This document shows, piece after piece, positions 1-7,642 of a stretch of 15,517 nt of DNA. Origin of the DNA: Candidatus Omnitrophota bacterium (GTDB lineage: Bacteria; Omnitrophota; Gorgyraeia; Gygaellales; Profunditerraquicolaceae); the NCBI GenBank assembly GCA_030691585.1, contig JAUYEC010000070.1, positions 1-15,517 on the forward strand. The letters run 5' to 3'. Both the position numbers and the translations under genes were made by a program. Below the pieces are notes generated by a model. That model searched no databases. It saw only the letters and a list, made by a program, of their open reading frames with translations, and was not told the DNA's origin. The stretch's first letter is position 1. Every line of letters starts with the position of its first letter.

Positions 1-606
1 GCCTGGAATTGCGACGTGGTGGTTTCCGGTTCGCAAAAAGGCCTGATGCTTCCTCCGGGTTTAGGTTTTATCTCCGCCAGCCCCAAGGCCTGGAAACTGG
101 TCGAGGAGTCAAAGAGCCCGAGGTATTATTTTGACCTGAGGGCGGCTAAAAAGGCCCTGGATAAGAACGATACCGCTTTTACCCCGGCGATAACCCTGAT
201 CATAGCGCTTTGCGTGGCGTTGAAATTGATTAAAGTTGACGGCCTGGAAAAGATCTTTGCGCGTCATCACATAATGGCCGAGGCCACAAGGCAGGCAGCA
301 GGCGCCCTGGGATTGGAATTATTCGCTCCTACTGCCGCATCGGATGTGGTCACGGCAATCAAGGTCCCCGCATCCATTGACGGAGAAAAATTGGTCAAAC
401 TGATGCGCGATACCTACGGCGTTACCATTGCCGGAGGCCAGGCAGAGTTAAAAGGCAAGGTCATCCGCATCTCCCATATGGGGTATGTTGAAGAATTTGA
501 CGTTATTGCGGGTATTTCCTGCTTGGAAAAGGCGCTCTCCAAATCAGGTTATAAATTTGATCTGGGTGCCGGAGTAAAGGCGGCTGAAGAAGAGTTCTTG
601 AAATAG
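1..606 (+). CDS. Class V aminotransferase, 5'-truncated (probable serine-pathway transaminase)
   Basis: The reading frame is open from the first base, so the gene begins upstream; 201 C-terminal residues are visible. The SGSQKGL motif near the start carries the lysine expected to form the PLP Schiff base (nt 37-39), followed by PPGLGF. This is typical of the class V family that includes alanine/serine-glyoxylate and archaeal-type phosphoserine transaminases. The remainder is the small C-terminal domain, with a GGQAELKGKVIRISHMG segment characteristic of this group. The next gene is serA, so I infer that the physiological reaction is 3-phosphohydroxypyruvate plus an amino donor to phosphoserine. 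Serine-pyruvate or alanine-glyoxylate transamination is the alternative, and sequence alone does not decide. The gene ends 239 nt before serA, and that gap holds a repeat element. Family assignment is firm; substrate is tentative. Confidence 0.88.
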   Translation, partial: AWNCDVVVSGSQKGLMLPPGLGFISASPKAWKLVEESKSPRYYFDLRAAKKALDKNDTAFTPAITLIIALCVALKLIKVDGLEKIFARHHIMAEATRQAAGALGLELFAPTAASDVVTAIKVPASIDGEKLVKLMRDTYGVTIAGGQAELKGKVIRISHMGYVEEFDVIAGISCLEKALSKSGYKFDLGAGVKAAEEEFLK

Positions 607-647
607 ATTCGAAATAACCAAACACCAAGATACGATAAAAGCAACCA

Positions 648-820
648 GTAACCAGAGTAGAAGAAACCAGAGTTAAGTAAAAATCAAAAGTAAAAAGGTA
701 AAACCATAAGTTAAAAGTAAAAAGTAAAATCTTTAAAGCATTAGGTTTAAGATTCACTTTAAACTTTTTACTTGCACTTTTGCCTTTTGAATTTTTACTT
801 TTAACTTTGATACTGGTTAC
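648..820. repeat. Imperfect inverted array of A/T-rich heptamers (element A)
   Basis: This fills most of the 607-845 gap. The right half reads as successive units ACTTTAA, ACTTTTT, ACTTGC, ACTTTTG, CCTTTTG, AATTTTT, ACTTTTA, ACTTTGA from 756 to 810, all 7 nt except one of 6. The left half (about 673-729) carries the complementary units of the AAAAGTA/GTAAAAA type with G about every 7 nt. The outer ends are a perfect 8-bp inverted pair, GTAACCAG at 648-655 and CTGGTTAC at 813-820. AACCAG also recurs at 643, 650 and 665, the first two 7 nt apart. The transcript could fold into a long imperfect hairpin just upstream of the serA ribosome binding site. I see no coding potential and no convincing promoter here. 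Confidence 0.7.
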
Positions 821-835
821 CATGTTCTAATTAAC

Positions 836-840
836 GGAGG
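836..840 (+). promoter_or_regulatory. Shine-Dalgarno site of serA
   Basis: GGAGG lies 5 nt before the ATG at 846, immediately downstream of element A. It fixes the serA start. Confidence 0.85.
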
Positions 841-845
841 TCTTT

Positions 846-2432
846 ATGTTTAAGATATTAGTCAGCGACCCCTTATCCGAAGAGGGGTTGAAGATTCTCA
901 AAGATGTCAAAGAATTTCATACAGATATCAAAACTGGGCTGGCGTCTGAAGAGTTGAAAAAAATAATCAAGGATTACGACGCCCTCCTGGTGAGAAGTGC
1001 GACTAAAGTTACCGGCGATATCATCAAATCCGCCGATAAGCTCAAGGTTATCGGCCGCGCGGGCGTGGGCCTGGATAACGTGGACCTGGAGGCAGCGACA
1101 CAAAAGGGCATCATCGTGATGAATACTCCCGCCGGCAACACCATCTCCACGGCGGAACACACGATGAGCATGATCCTGTCTTTATCGCGGAGCATCCCGC
1201 AGGCAAACGGCTCCATGAAGAAGGGCGAGTGGAAACGCTCCAAATTCATGGGCGTAGAACTCTATAATAAGACGCTGGGAATTGTCGGCCTGGGCAGGAT
1301 AGGAACGGAAGTGACCAAGAGGGCCCTGGCTTTCGGGATGAAGGTGCTGGCGTATGACCCGTTTTTGTCCCTGGAAGTCGCAAAAAACATCGGTGTCGAA
1401 GTCGTGGAATTAAAAGAAGTGTTTAAGCGTTCCGACTATATCACCGTGCATACGCCCTTGACCAATGAAACAAGGCACATAATTTCTGATAAAGAATTCA
1501 GCCTGATGAAAAAAGGCGTGCGTATTATAAATTGCGCCCGCGGCGGCATTATAGACGAATTGGCACTTATTGCGGCCCTTAAAGACGGCAGGGTAGCCGG
1601 TGCGGCACTGGATGTTTTTGAAAGCGAGCCGTTGGGCGCTGACAGCGAATTTATAAAATTAGATAACGTGGTCCTGACACCGCATCTGGGTGCTTCTACC
1701 GAGGAGGCGCAGGTCAACGTAGCCATTGAAGTGGCAGAGATCGTCCGTGACGCGCTTTTGGGCCGTGGCATTCGTAACGCGGCCAATTATCCCTGCCTTG
1801 AACCGGAAGTGTGCAAGATCCTGGAGCCCTATATCAATCTGGCGGAAAAAGTAGGGCTTTTTGCCAGCCAGCTGGTGGAAGGCAGGATGTCCGAGATCAA
1901 CATCATTTACGGAGGCGACCTTATTAAGCATGACCTGACACCGCTGACCTTAGCGCTGGTCAAGGGTGTCTTGACCCCGATATTGCAGGAAACCGTCAAT
2001 TTTATTAACGCGGTAAGCCTGGCTAAAGATAGGGGCATTAAAGTCAATGAAGCCAAGTCATCCCGTGAAGATGAATTTGTTAATCTTATCCAGCTTGAAA
2101 TAAAGACCAGCAGTGAAACTAAGAAAGTCGCCGGGACTTTATCCGCCAATAAACAGCCGAGGATCGTCAAGATCGGGGATTATTATGTGGAGCTTTCACC
2201 CGTAGGCGAGATGATCTTTATCCAGAACCTGGATAAGCCCGGCCTGATCGGAAGCCTGGGCAGCCTTTTAGGCAAACACAAGATCAATATCGCGGCAATG
2301 ACCTTTGACCGCGACAAGCGCGGCGGTAAGGCTATCAGCGTCATAAATATCGACAGCGCGGTTACCCCTCAGATCATGGCCAAGATCAAGAAACTTGAGA
2401 ATATAGTGGCGGTTAAAAGTATAAGGGTATGA
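846..2432 (+). CDS. serA: D-3-phosphoglycerate dehydrogenase, long form
   Basis: Oxidises 3-phosphoglycerate to 3-phosphohydroxypyruvate with NAD+, the first committed step of serine synthesis, in the cytoplasm. The protein is 528 residues, the usual length of the long (type I) form. The N-terminal substrate domain starts MFKILVSDPLSEEG. The NAD-binding Rossmann motif GLGRIG is at 148-153. The catalytic set is Arg232 (NCARGG), Glu261 (DVFESEP) and His280 (LTPHLGAST). An intervening ASB-type domain spans about 315-450, and a C-terminal ACT domain from about 455 contains NLDKPGLIGSLGSLLGKHKI, which in this family senses serine. The start is supported by GGAGG five bases upstream. The stop overlaps the next start as ATGA, so the two are probably translationally coupled. 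The upstream aminotransferase would supply the next pathway step. Confidence 0.97.
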   Translation: MFKILVSDPLSEEGLKILKDVKEFHTDIKTGLASEELKKIIKDYDALLVRSATKVTGDIIKSADKLKVIGRAGVGLDNVDLEAATQKGIIVMNTPAGNTISTAEHTMSMILSLSRSIPQANGSMKKGEWKRSKFMGVELYNKTLGIVGLGRIGTEVTKRALAFGMKVLAYDPFLSLEVAKNIGVEVVELKEVFKRSDYITVHTPLTNETRHIISDKEFSLMKKGVRIINCARGGIIDELALIAALKDGRVAGAALDVFESEPLGADSEFIKLDNVVLTPHLGASTEEAQVNVAIEVAEIVRDALLGRGIRNAANYPCLEPEVCKILEPYINLAEKVGLFASQLVEGRMSEINIIYGGDLIKHDLTPLTLALVKGVLTPILQETVNFINAVSLAKDRGIKVNEAKSSREDEFVNLIQLEIKTSSETKKVAGTLSANKQPRIVKIGDYYVELSPVGEMIFIQNLDKPGLIGSLGSLLGKHKINIAAMTFDRDKRGGKAISVINIDSAVTPQIMAKIKKLENIVAVKSIRV

Positions 2433-4165
2433 TGCGAATAGTTATAATTTTAACCGCGCTGTTAGTTTTAGCGCCGTTTTTGTTCCGGGGAGAGGCGCTT
2501 GCCGGCGAAGTTGTGATCCTTTATACCGGACAGACCCATGCCATGCTTTATCCGTGTAGCTGCCCGAAGGAATCTGACGGCGGCATCGCCCGCAGAGTAG
2601 GCCTGATCAGGCAATTGAAAAAGAAATACCCCAATGCCCTGCTTTTGGATGCCGGAGAATTTTTTGCGGGTGGTGTAATGGATGAATACTCGCAGAATGC
2701 CGAACTGGATAAGCGGCGCAGCCTCCTGAATCTGGCGGCAATGGGGCTGGCTGGTTATGATGCCGTGGCAATAAGCGCCGACGAATTTAATTTCGGCGGT
2801 GATTTTCTGCGCAAGAATATAGCTTCCACAAAAATAAATTTTTTGTCCAGTAACCTTGCGATGGAAGGTTTCCGGCCCTACCTGATAAAGGATGTAGGGT
2901 CGATTAAGGTCGGGATCACCGCGGTCACCAGCCTTGCCGCGGCCCAGAAGGCAGGGGCGCTGGCGATCGCCGAGCCTAAAAAAGCAGTGGCAGAGGCCGT
3001 GGCGGCGCTTAAAAACAGCGGGGCGGACATCATCGTTCTAATGTCCGGCCTGGGAGCTGATGCAGATAAGGATCTTTTAAAAAGTGTCTCTGGTATAGAC
3101 ATCGTTATCAGCGGTGGGCTCTCCGGCAAAGAAGAGGTATCTAGCAAGATAGGGGACACTCTGTATTTTCAGCCGAGCTGGCAGGGCCGCAAGCTCTCAA
3201 AGTTGGTTCTTTCAGTGGAGAATAAGTCGGTGATAAAATCCGCGGTTGAAGAGATCCGGCTTTCGGATAAAGTCCCGGATGACCAGGGCACCCTGGCTAT
3301 TCTGCCGCGTTGTTTTTCCGACGCTAACTGCAAGAAGGACGCTCAAGTGGGCACTTGCCTTGAGCCGGGCCAAAAAAGCGCGCAATGCAGTTTCAAGGCG
3401 GCGAATAAAATCAGCCTGACAGTGATCACGGCGCGCGATTGCCGTGTGTGCGATACTGCCGTGATGACCGGGTTATTTAAAAGAGATTTTCCCGGCCTGG
3501 CGGTCAATTACATGTATTATCCCGAAGCTAAAGCCAAAAACATGCTCAAGGATTTTTCTATAACTGCCCTGCCGGCGTATCTTTTCGGCAAAGAAATAGA
3601 AAAAGAAAATAAATTCGACGTCCTCAAGAATTTTCTAATTGCTAAAGGCGCGTATTATATCGTAAAAAAGGAATTCAGCGGGTTTTCTTATTTACCCGAG
3701 AAGAAAAAAATACCGGGAAGGCTGGATCTTTTTATCAGCCTGTTCGACAAGAATACTCCCGCTATTCTGGAGACGGTAAAGGATTTTAGCCCGGGAATAC
3801 ATTTTCTGGCGGCGGCACAGGGCTTGGGATTCACTGCGCCGGCCGGAAACCTGGAAGTCGAGGAACACCTCCGCGCGGTCTGCGTGCGCTCGCTCTACCC
3901 TGAGCGTTTCTGGGATTATATAACTTGCCGTGCCGGCAATCCGCATACTTCCTGGTGGGAGGATTGCGCTTCCGGCATGGATACGGATGCTGTCAGTTCA
4001 TGCGCCAGGTCCGATAAGGCAAAAGCTCTTTTGACCGCGGACACTGCCTTAAACAGAGAATTATCAGTGATGAACGGGCCCACGTATTTGATAGACAACC
4101 AGGAAATATTCACTACCAATGGCCTGCTAAAAAAAGACGCGTTAAAGAAACTAATGAAGAGGTGA
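2429..4165 (+). CDS. Exported metallophosphatase-fold protein with two thioredoxin-like domains
   Basis: A 578-residue secreted protein of unknown function. A signal peptide (residues 1-25) ends ALA|GE; the start could equally be the second ATG at 2432. Residues 27-290 follow the UshA/5'-nucleotidase layout: GGIARR (51-56), LDAGEFF (73-79), GYDAVAISADEF (109-120) and VISGGLSG. The usual metal ligands are altered, so phosphatase activity is doubtful. A Cys-x-Cys pair (43, 45) sits in an early PCSCP motif. A four-cysteine cluster follows (295, 301, 310, 320). Next is a thioredoxin-like domain with CRVC (338-341) and the probable cis-proline in ALPAY (Pro382). The C-terminal domain resembles a DsbA/GILT fold, with cysteines 485, 500, 513 and 525 and a GPTYLIDN segment but no CxxC. 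It overlaps serA by 4 nt and precedes the citrate synthase-like gene by 4 nt. A periplasmic redox role is inference. Confidence 0.72.
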   Translation: MMRIVIILTALLVLAPFLFRGEALAGEVVILYTGQTHAMLYPCSCPKESDGGIARRVGLIRQLKKKYPNALLLDAGEFFAGGVMDEYSQNAELDKRRSLLNLAAMGLAGYDAVAISADEFNFGGDFLRKNIASTKINFLSSNLAMEGFRPYLIKDVGSIKVGITAVTSLAAAQKAGALAIAEPKKAVAEAVAALKNSGADIIVLMSGLGADADKDLLKSVSGIDIVISGGLSGKEEVSSKIGDTLYFQPSWQGRKLSKLVLSVENKSVIKSAVEEIRLSDKVPDDQGTLAILPRCFSDANCKKDAQVGTCLEPGQKSAQCSFKAANKISLTVITARDCRVCDTAVMTGLFKRDFPGLAVNYMYYPEAKAKNMLKDFSITALPAYLFGKEIEKENKFDVLKNFLIAKGAYYIVKKEFSGFSYLPEKKKIPGRLDLFISLFDKNTPAILETVKDFSPGIHFLAAAQGLGFTAPAGNLEVEEHLRAVCVRSLYPERFWDYITCRAGNPHTSWWEDCASGMDTDAVSSCARSDKAKALLTADTALNRELSVMNGPTYLIDNQEIFTTNGLLKKDALKKLMKR

Positions 4166-4169
4166 GCAT

Positions 4170-5408
4170 ATGACGGATAAGCCAAAGATCTACATAATTG
4201 ACGTGACTAACCGCGACGGAGTGCAGACTTCGCGCATCTGCCTTTCGAAGCTCCAGAAGACCATGATTAATATATACCTTAACGAGATGGGCGTATTCCA
4301 GTCGGAATTCGGCTTTCCGCTGACGCGCCATGAGACCAATTATCTTAACGCTAACCTTGAGCTGGTCGCTATAAAGGCCCTGGTTCCGATCAGGCTCGGA
4401 GGCTGGCTGCGCGCGACAAAAGACGACGTGAAGAATGCCTTTGGCCTCGTGCCGCATTTGAAGCACTTGAACCTTTCAATTTCTACTTCGGATCAGATGA
4501 TCATCCACAAGTTCAAGGGGAAACTGGATCATCGCTCGGTGATAAAGGAGATGGTTGAGGCGGTAAAAGAGGCCAGGAAGAACAAGGCCGAATCCGTCGG
4601 CGTTAACGCCGAGGATGCCTCGCGCACCGGCATGGATTATCTGATTGAATTTGCGCTGAGTGCTAAGACTGCAGGAGCTGACAGGATCCGCTATTGTGAT
4701 ACCCTGGGCTGTGACACGCCTTTTACCATCTACGAAAGAATAAAACTGCTTGCTGAGGCGGTGAATATGCCGATCGAGATCCATTGTCATAATGACCTGG
4801 GCCTGGTTGTGGCTAATTCTATCGCTGGTGCAAAGGCAGCGATTGACGCGGGATGCGATGCCTACATCAATACCTGCGTCAATGGAATGGGTGAGCGTGC
4901 CGGCAACGCCGATCTTGTTTCGGTGATCCTGGCTTTAAAATACGGAATGGGCATGTCCGGTTATGCGCTGGACGAGCGCCTGGTCCTGAAGATGGCCTGG
5001 AAGGCCTGCAAGTACGCTTCATATGCTTTCGGCGTGCCCATACCGATCAACCAGCCGGGTGTGGGGTCAAATGCCTTCGCGCATGAATCCGGGATCCACG
5101 CCGACGGTGCCCTAAAAGACAGGCGTAATTATGAACTTTATGATTTTGAAGAATTAGGCAGGGGCGAGCCGGAGATCATAGAGACCGGCCGTAAGATCAC
5201 TGCCGGAGAATATTCCGGTATCAAGGGATTCAGGAACGTATATGAAAAACTGGAAGTCGCCTTTGGCGGCGATAAGGAGGCAACCGAGATCCTGGAGCTG
5301 GTCAGGTATGCCAATGTTCATAACCAAAAGCCGCTGGTGGACGATGAACTGAAATTTATCGCGGCACACCCGGACATCGCGCGCAAGATATTCACGATGT
5401 CTCCGTAG
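4170..5408 (+). CDS. Re-citrate synthase / homocitrate synthase-type acyltransferase (HMGL-like TIM barrel)
   Basis: A 412-residue cytoplasmic enzyme that should condense acetyl-CoA with a 2-oxo acid. The variant opening motif DVTNRDGVQTS replaces the DTTLRDGEQ of most isopropylmalate and homocitrate synthases, but keeps the metal/catalytic Asp11, Arg15 and Asp16. The metal-binding HCH is at 205-207 (EIHCHNDLG), followed by NGMGERAGNAD and HESGIHADG. There is no C-terminal leucine-regulatory domain, which argues against LeuA. From memory, the NRDGVQTS subfamily is the one containing the oxygen-sensitive Re-citrate synthases of anaerobes such as Clostridium kluyveri. I therefore favour oxaloacetate as substrate, with homocitrate synthase as the alternative. 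A GAAGAGGTGA Shine-Dalgarno region overlaps the end of the preceding gene. No aconitase or isocitrate dehydrogenase gene is visible nearby to settle the role. Confidence 0.8.
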   Translation: MTDKPKIYIIDVTNRDGVQTSRICLSKLQKTMINIYLNEMGVFQSEFGFPLTRHETNYLNANLELVAIKALVPIRLGGWLRATKDDVKNAFGLVPHLKHLNLSISTSDQMIIHKFKGKLDHRSVIKEMVEAVKEARKNKAESVGVNAEDASRTGMDYLIEFALSAKTAGADRIRYCDTLGCDTPFTIYERIKLLAEAVNMPIEIHCHNDLGLVVANSIAGAKAAIDAGCDAYINTCVNGMGERAGNADLVSVILALKYGMGMSGYALDERLVLKMAWKACKYASYAFGVPIPINQPGVGSNAFAHESGIHADGALKDRRNYELYDFEELGRGEPEIIETGRKITAGEYSGIKGFRNVYEKLEVAFGGDKEATEILELVRYANVHNQKPLVDDELKFIAAHPDIARKIFTMSP

Positions 5409-5430
5409 GCGACAATAAAAAAAGAACATT

Positions 5431-5553
5431 GTCGTTCGTATTCCGTCGTTCGTCTTTCGTCGTCCGTATTTCGTAAAAACAAAAGCAAAGCATTTGCATT
5501 TACGATTTTACGATATACGATATACGAACGACGGACGACGAACTACGGACGAC
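5431..5553. repeat. Long inverted array of CGT-anchored heptamers (element B)
   Basis: This occupies most of the 169-nt gap before purA. The left arm (5431-5478) has CGT about every 7 nt, in units of the form CGTNNTY. The right arm (5506-5553) has ACG every 7 nt (ACGATAT, ACGAACG, ACGGACG, ACGAACT). Aligning the left arm with the reverse complement of the right gives 38 identities in 48 positions by hand count. The 27-nt centre contains a small GCAAA/TTTGC stem (5485-5489, 5493-5497). The whole could form a cruciform or RNA hairpin of about 120 nt. It may end the upstream transcript or lie in the purA leader; neither is demonstrated. Confidence 0.8.
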
Positions 5554-5577
5554 CAATAAGAAACAGGTATTTTAACT

Positions 5578-6852
5578 ATGAATACTATACTTGTAGGCAC
5601 TCAATGGGGAGACGAAGGCAAGGGCAAGATAATTGATATTCTTTCCCAACAGGCGGATTATATCGTGCGTTACCAGGGTGGCAATAATGCCGGCCACACG
5701 GTGGTAGTGGCGGATAAAGAGTACATTTTTCACCTGGTTCCCTCGGGGATCCTGCATAAAGGAAAGATCTGCTGTATCGGTAACGGTGTAGTGATCGACC
5801 CGGCGGTGCTGGAGTCAGAAATAAGAGCGATGTCCTCTGTGGGCGTTGAGCTTGACGGCCGCCTGATGATCTCGGCCCTGGCGCATGTGATCATGCCGTA
5901 TCACAGGATCTTGGACCAGTTGCGCGAGAAAAAGGGGACGCATAAAATAGGCACTACCGGCCGGGGCATCGGCCCGTGTTACGCCGACAAGATCAACCGC
6001 TGCGGCATCAGGATAGTCGATTTGATCAACCCTCGAGTCTTCAGGGAAAAATTAGCCGATAACCTGAAAGAAAAGAACGAGATCTTCAAGAAGGTCTATC
6101 ACTACCCGGGCTTTGAATTTTCGGCCATATATAAGGAATACACCAGATATGCCAAGTTATTTTCATCCAACGTATGTAATATTGCTTTACTGCTGGATAG
6201 GGCCATTAAGGAAAAAAAGGATATTCTTTTTGAGGGTGCCCAGGGAACGTTTTTGGACATTGATTTCGGAACCTACCCCTACGTTACATCTTCCTCGGCC
6301 ACTTCCGGAGGCGCCTGTATCGGTACGGGAGTGCCGCCGGTATCAATAGATAAAGTCATAGGGGTGGCCAAGGCTTATACCACCAGGGTTGGCGAAGGGC
6401 CCTTCCCCACGGAATTCGCGCCGAAGCTGAGCGAGATCATGCGCCAGAAAGGGCAGGAATTCGGCGCTACAACCGGCCGGCCGCGCAGGTGCGGCTGGTT
6501 TGACGCGGTAATGGTCAGGGATGCGGTTATATTAAACGGCATTACGGAGCTGGCGGTGATGAAGATGGACGTTCTGGATGGTGTAAAGTCGGTGAAGATC
6601 TGCGTGGCCTATACATATAAAGGTAAGATATTTAAGGAATTCCCGTATGATGCCGAAGTTCTAAGGTCTGCCAGGCCGGTATATCAAGAAATGCCGGGCT
6701 GGGGTAAAACGGTAAATAAACCCAGGGATTACGTAGAGTTACAACCCAACGCCAAAGCGTATCTATCCAGGCTCCAGGATATACTTGGCGCGCGGATAGC
6801 CATAGTGTCGGTGGGATCTTCTCGGGACGATACTCTTTTTATATCCGCTTAA
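5578..6852 (+). CDS. purA: Adenylosuccinate synthetase
   Basis: Catalyses IMP + aspartate + GTP to adenylosuccinate, the first step from IMP to AMP, in the cytoplasm. The 424-residue length is normal. The N-terminal signature GTQWGDEGKGK includes the catalytic Asp12, and NNAGHT supplies the catalytic His40, matching the Asp13/His41 pair of the E. coli enzyme. Further family motifs are TGRGIGPCYADK, EGAQGTFLDIDFGTYPYVTS, TTRVGEGPFPTE and TGRPRRCGWFD. The ribosome binding site is weak (ACAGGT about 10 nt upstream), but the ATG sits exactly at the conserved N-terminus. The gene is preceded by element B and followed, 24 nt later, by a promoter for the next gene, so it looks like the end of its transcription unit or a single-gene unit. 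Confidence 0.97.
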   Translation: MNTILVGTQWGDEGKGKIIDILSQQADYIVRYQGGNNAGHTVVVADKEYIFHLVPSGILHKGKICCIGNGVVIDPAVLESEIRAMSSVGVELDGRLMISALAHVIMPYHRILDQLREKKGTHKIGTTGRGIGPCYADKINRCGIRIVDLINPRVFREKLADNLKEKNEIFKKVYHYPGFEFSAIYKEYTRYAKLFSSNVCNIALLLDRAIKEKKDILFEGAQGTFLDIDFGTYPYVTSSSATSGGACIGTGVPPVSIDKVIGVAKAYTTRVGEGPFPTEFAPKLSEIMRQKGQEFGATTGRPRRCGWFDAVMVRDAVILNGITELAVMKMDVLDGVKSVKICVAYTYKGKIFKEFPYDAEVLRSARPVYQEMPGWGKTVNKPRDYVELQPNAKAYLSRLQDILGARIAIVSVGSSRDDTLFISA

Positions 6853-6876
6853 ATCCCTTATTGGCCATTAAAACCC

Positions 6877-6905
6877 TTGACTGTATTTGGGGGTTATGTT
6901 ATATT
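6877..6905 (+). promoter_or_regulatory. Sigma70-type promoter for the OmpA-domain lipoprotein
   Basis: A -35 box TTGACT (6877-6882) and a -10 box TATATT (6900-6905) are separated by exactly 17 nt. This is the best promoter match in the window. Initiation would fall near 6912, giving a leader of about 30 nt before the ATG at 6943. Confidence 0.75.
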
Positions 6906-6930
6906 ACCTTATTCCCTAAAAAAATTCAAA

Positions 6931-6936
6931 AGGAGG
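6931..6936 (+). promoter_or_regulatory. Shine-Dalgarno site that sets the lipoprotein start
   Basis: AGGAGG lies 6 nt before the ATG at 6943. It decides against the longer in-frame TTG start at 6877, which is itself the -35 box. Confidence 0.88.
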
Positions 6937-6942
6937 CTTGTT

Positions 6943-7632
6943 ATGAAAGGCGGTTTTTTACATTCGACATTTATTATATTTTGTATTCTGGCGTTGACCG
7001 GCTGCACCTTTGTTTTTCAAGGTGGAAGGCGCTCGGATGTAGAGAAAATTGAGGAGTTGTCCGAGCAGATAGATGAACTCACTGAGGCAAAGAGGCTGCT
7101 GGAAGAAAAATTCTCCAAGGAAATAGACGATAAACAGATAAAACTGCAGATGCAGGAAAAAGGCCTGGTGATTACCGTAGTAGGGGATCTCTTGTTTGAT
7201 TCGGGCAAGGCCAAGATAAGGCGCGACGGATACAGCGTCCTGAACAAGGTCGGCGATTTCTTAAAAGACAATGTGCCTGAGCTCAACGTAGGCATAGAGG
7301 GCCATACTGATAATCAGCCTATAAAACATTCCGGCTGGAAATCAAACTGGGAACTTTCCACTGCCCGCGCTTTGGCCGTCCTGCATTATATGGCTAACGA
7401 AGAGGGTATTTCACCTAACCGCCTTTCAGCGATAGGCTATGGTGAATACAGGCCGGTTGCCTCCAATGATACCACTGAAGGGCGCCTTGCAAACCGCAGG
7501 GTAGAGATCGTGATCATGCCTAAATTAACAAAACTTACAAATACAGGCGTAGCTGCTCCGACGCAGACGGCCGATAGTGCCAGTATGGATGAGCCGCAGG
7601 AGTCACAAGAGCCGCAGGAGAACTTAAAATAG
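6943..7632 (+). CDS. OmpA/MotB-domain peptidoglycan-binding lipoprotein
   Basis: A 229-residue envelope protein expected to be lipid-anchored and to bind peptidoglycan non-covalently. A short hydrophobic signal ends in the lipobox LTGC, so Cys21 would be acylated after signal peptidase II cleavage. Residues about 33-65 form a Glu/Lys-rich coiled coil. The OmpA-like domain spans about 70-190, with LLFDSGKAKI, GHTDNQPI (Asp123) and the NRRVEI motif (Arg185-Arg186), the residues that contact diaminopimelate in this fold. GWKSNWELSTARA is MotB/OmpA-like. The tail after 195 is low-complexity, rich in Thr, Gln, Pro and Glu. The architecture resembles Pal or stand-alone OmpA lipoproteins, but no tol genes are adjacent, so I do not call it pal. 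It has its own promoter and a strong ribosome binding site. Confidence 0.9.
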   Translation: MKGGFLHSTFIIFCILALTGCTFVFQGGRRSDVEKIEELSEQIDELTEAKRLLEEKFSKEIDDKQIKLQMQEKGLVITVVGDLLFDSGKAKIRRDGYSVLNKVGDFLKDNVPELNVGIEGHTDNQPIKHSGWKSNWELSTARALAVLHYMANEEGISPNRLSAIGYGEYRPVASNDTTEGRLANRRVEIVIMPKLTKLTNTGVAAPTQTADSASMDEPQESQEPQENLK

Positions 7633-7642
7633 CCGTATTTTT

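Noticed and set aside
648..820. MITE or insertion-sequence remnant
   Set aside because: There are inverted ends but no visible target-site duplication or transposase fragment, and the interior is periodic rather than unique.
503..823. Minus-strand open frame of 106 codons across element A
   Set aside because: It reads repeat units as Lys/Phe/Leu runs, overlaps the aminotransferase end, and has no family resemblance.
784..830. Promoter for serA within the end of element A
   Set aside because: TTGAAT and TTGATA resemble -35 boxes, but no acceptable -10 box lies at 16-18 nt from either.
5500..5527. Promoter for purA (TTTACG with TATACG)
   Set aside because: The match is weak and lies wholly in the ACG heptamer arm, where such hexamers recur by chance.
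5431..5553. CRISPR array
   Set aside because: The repeating unit is 7 nt with no spacers, the halves are inverted, and no cas genes are present.
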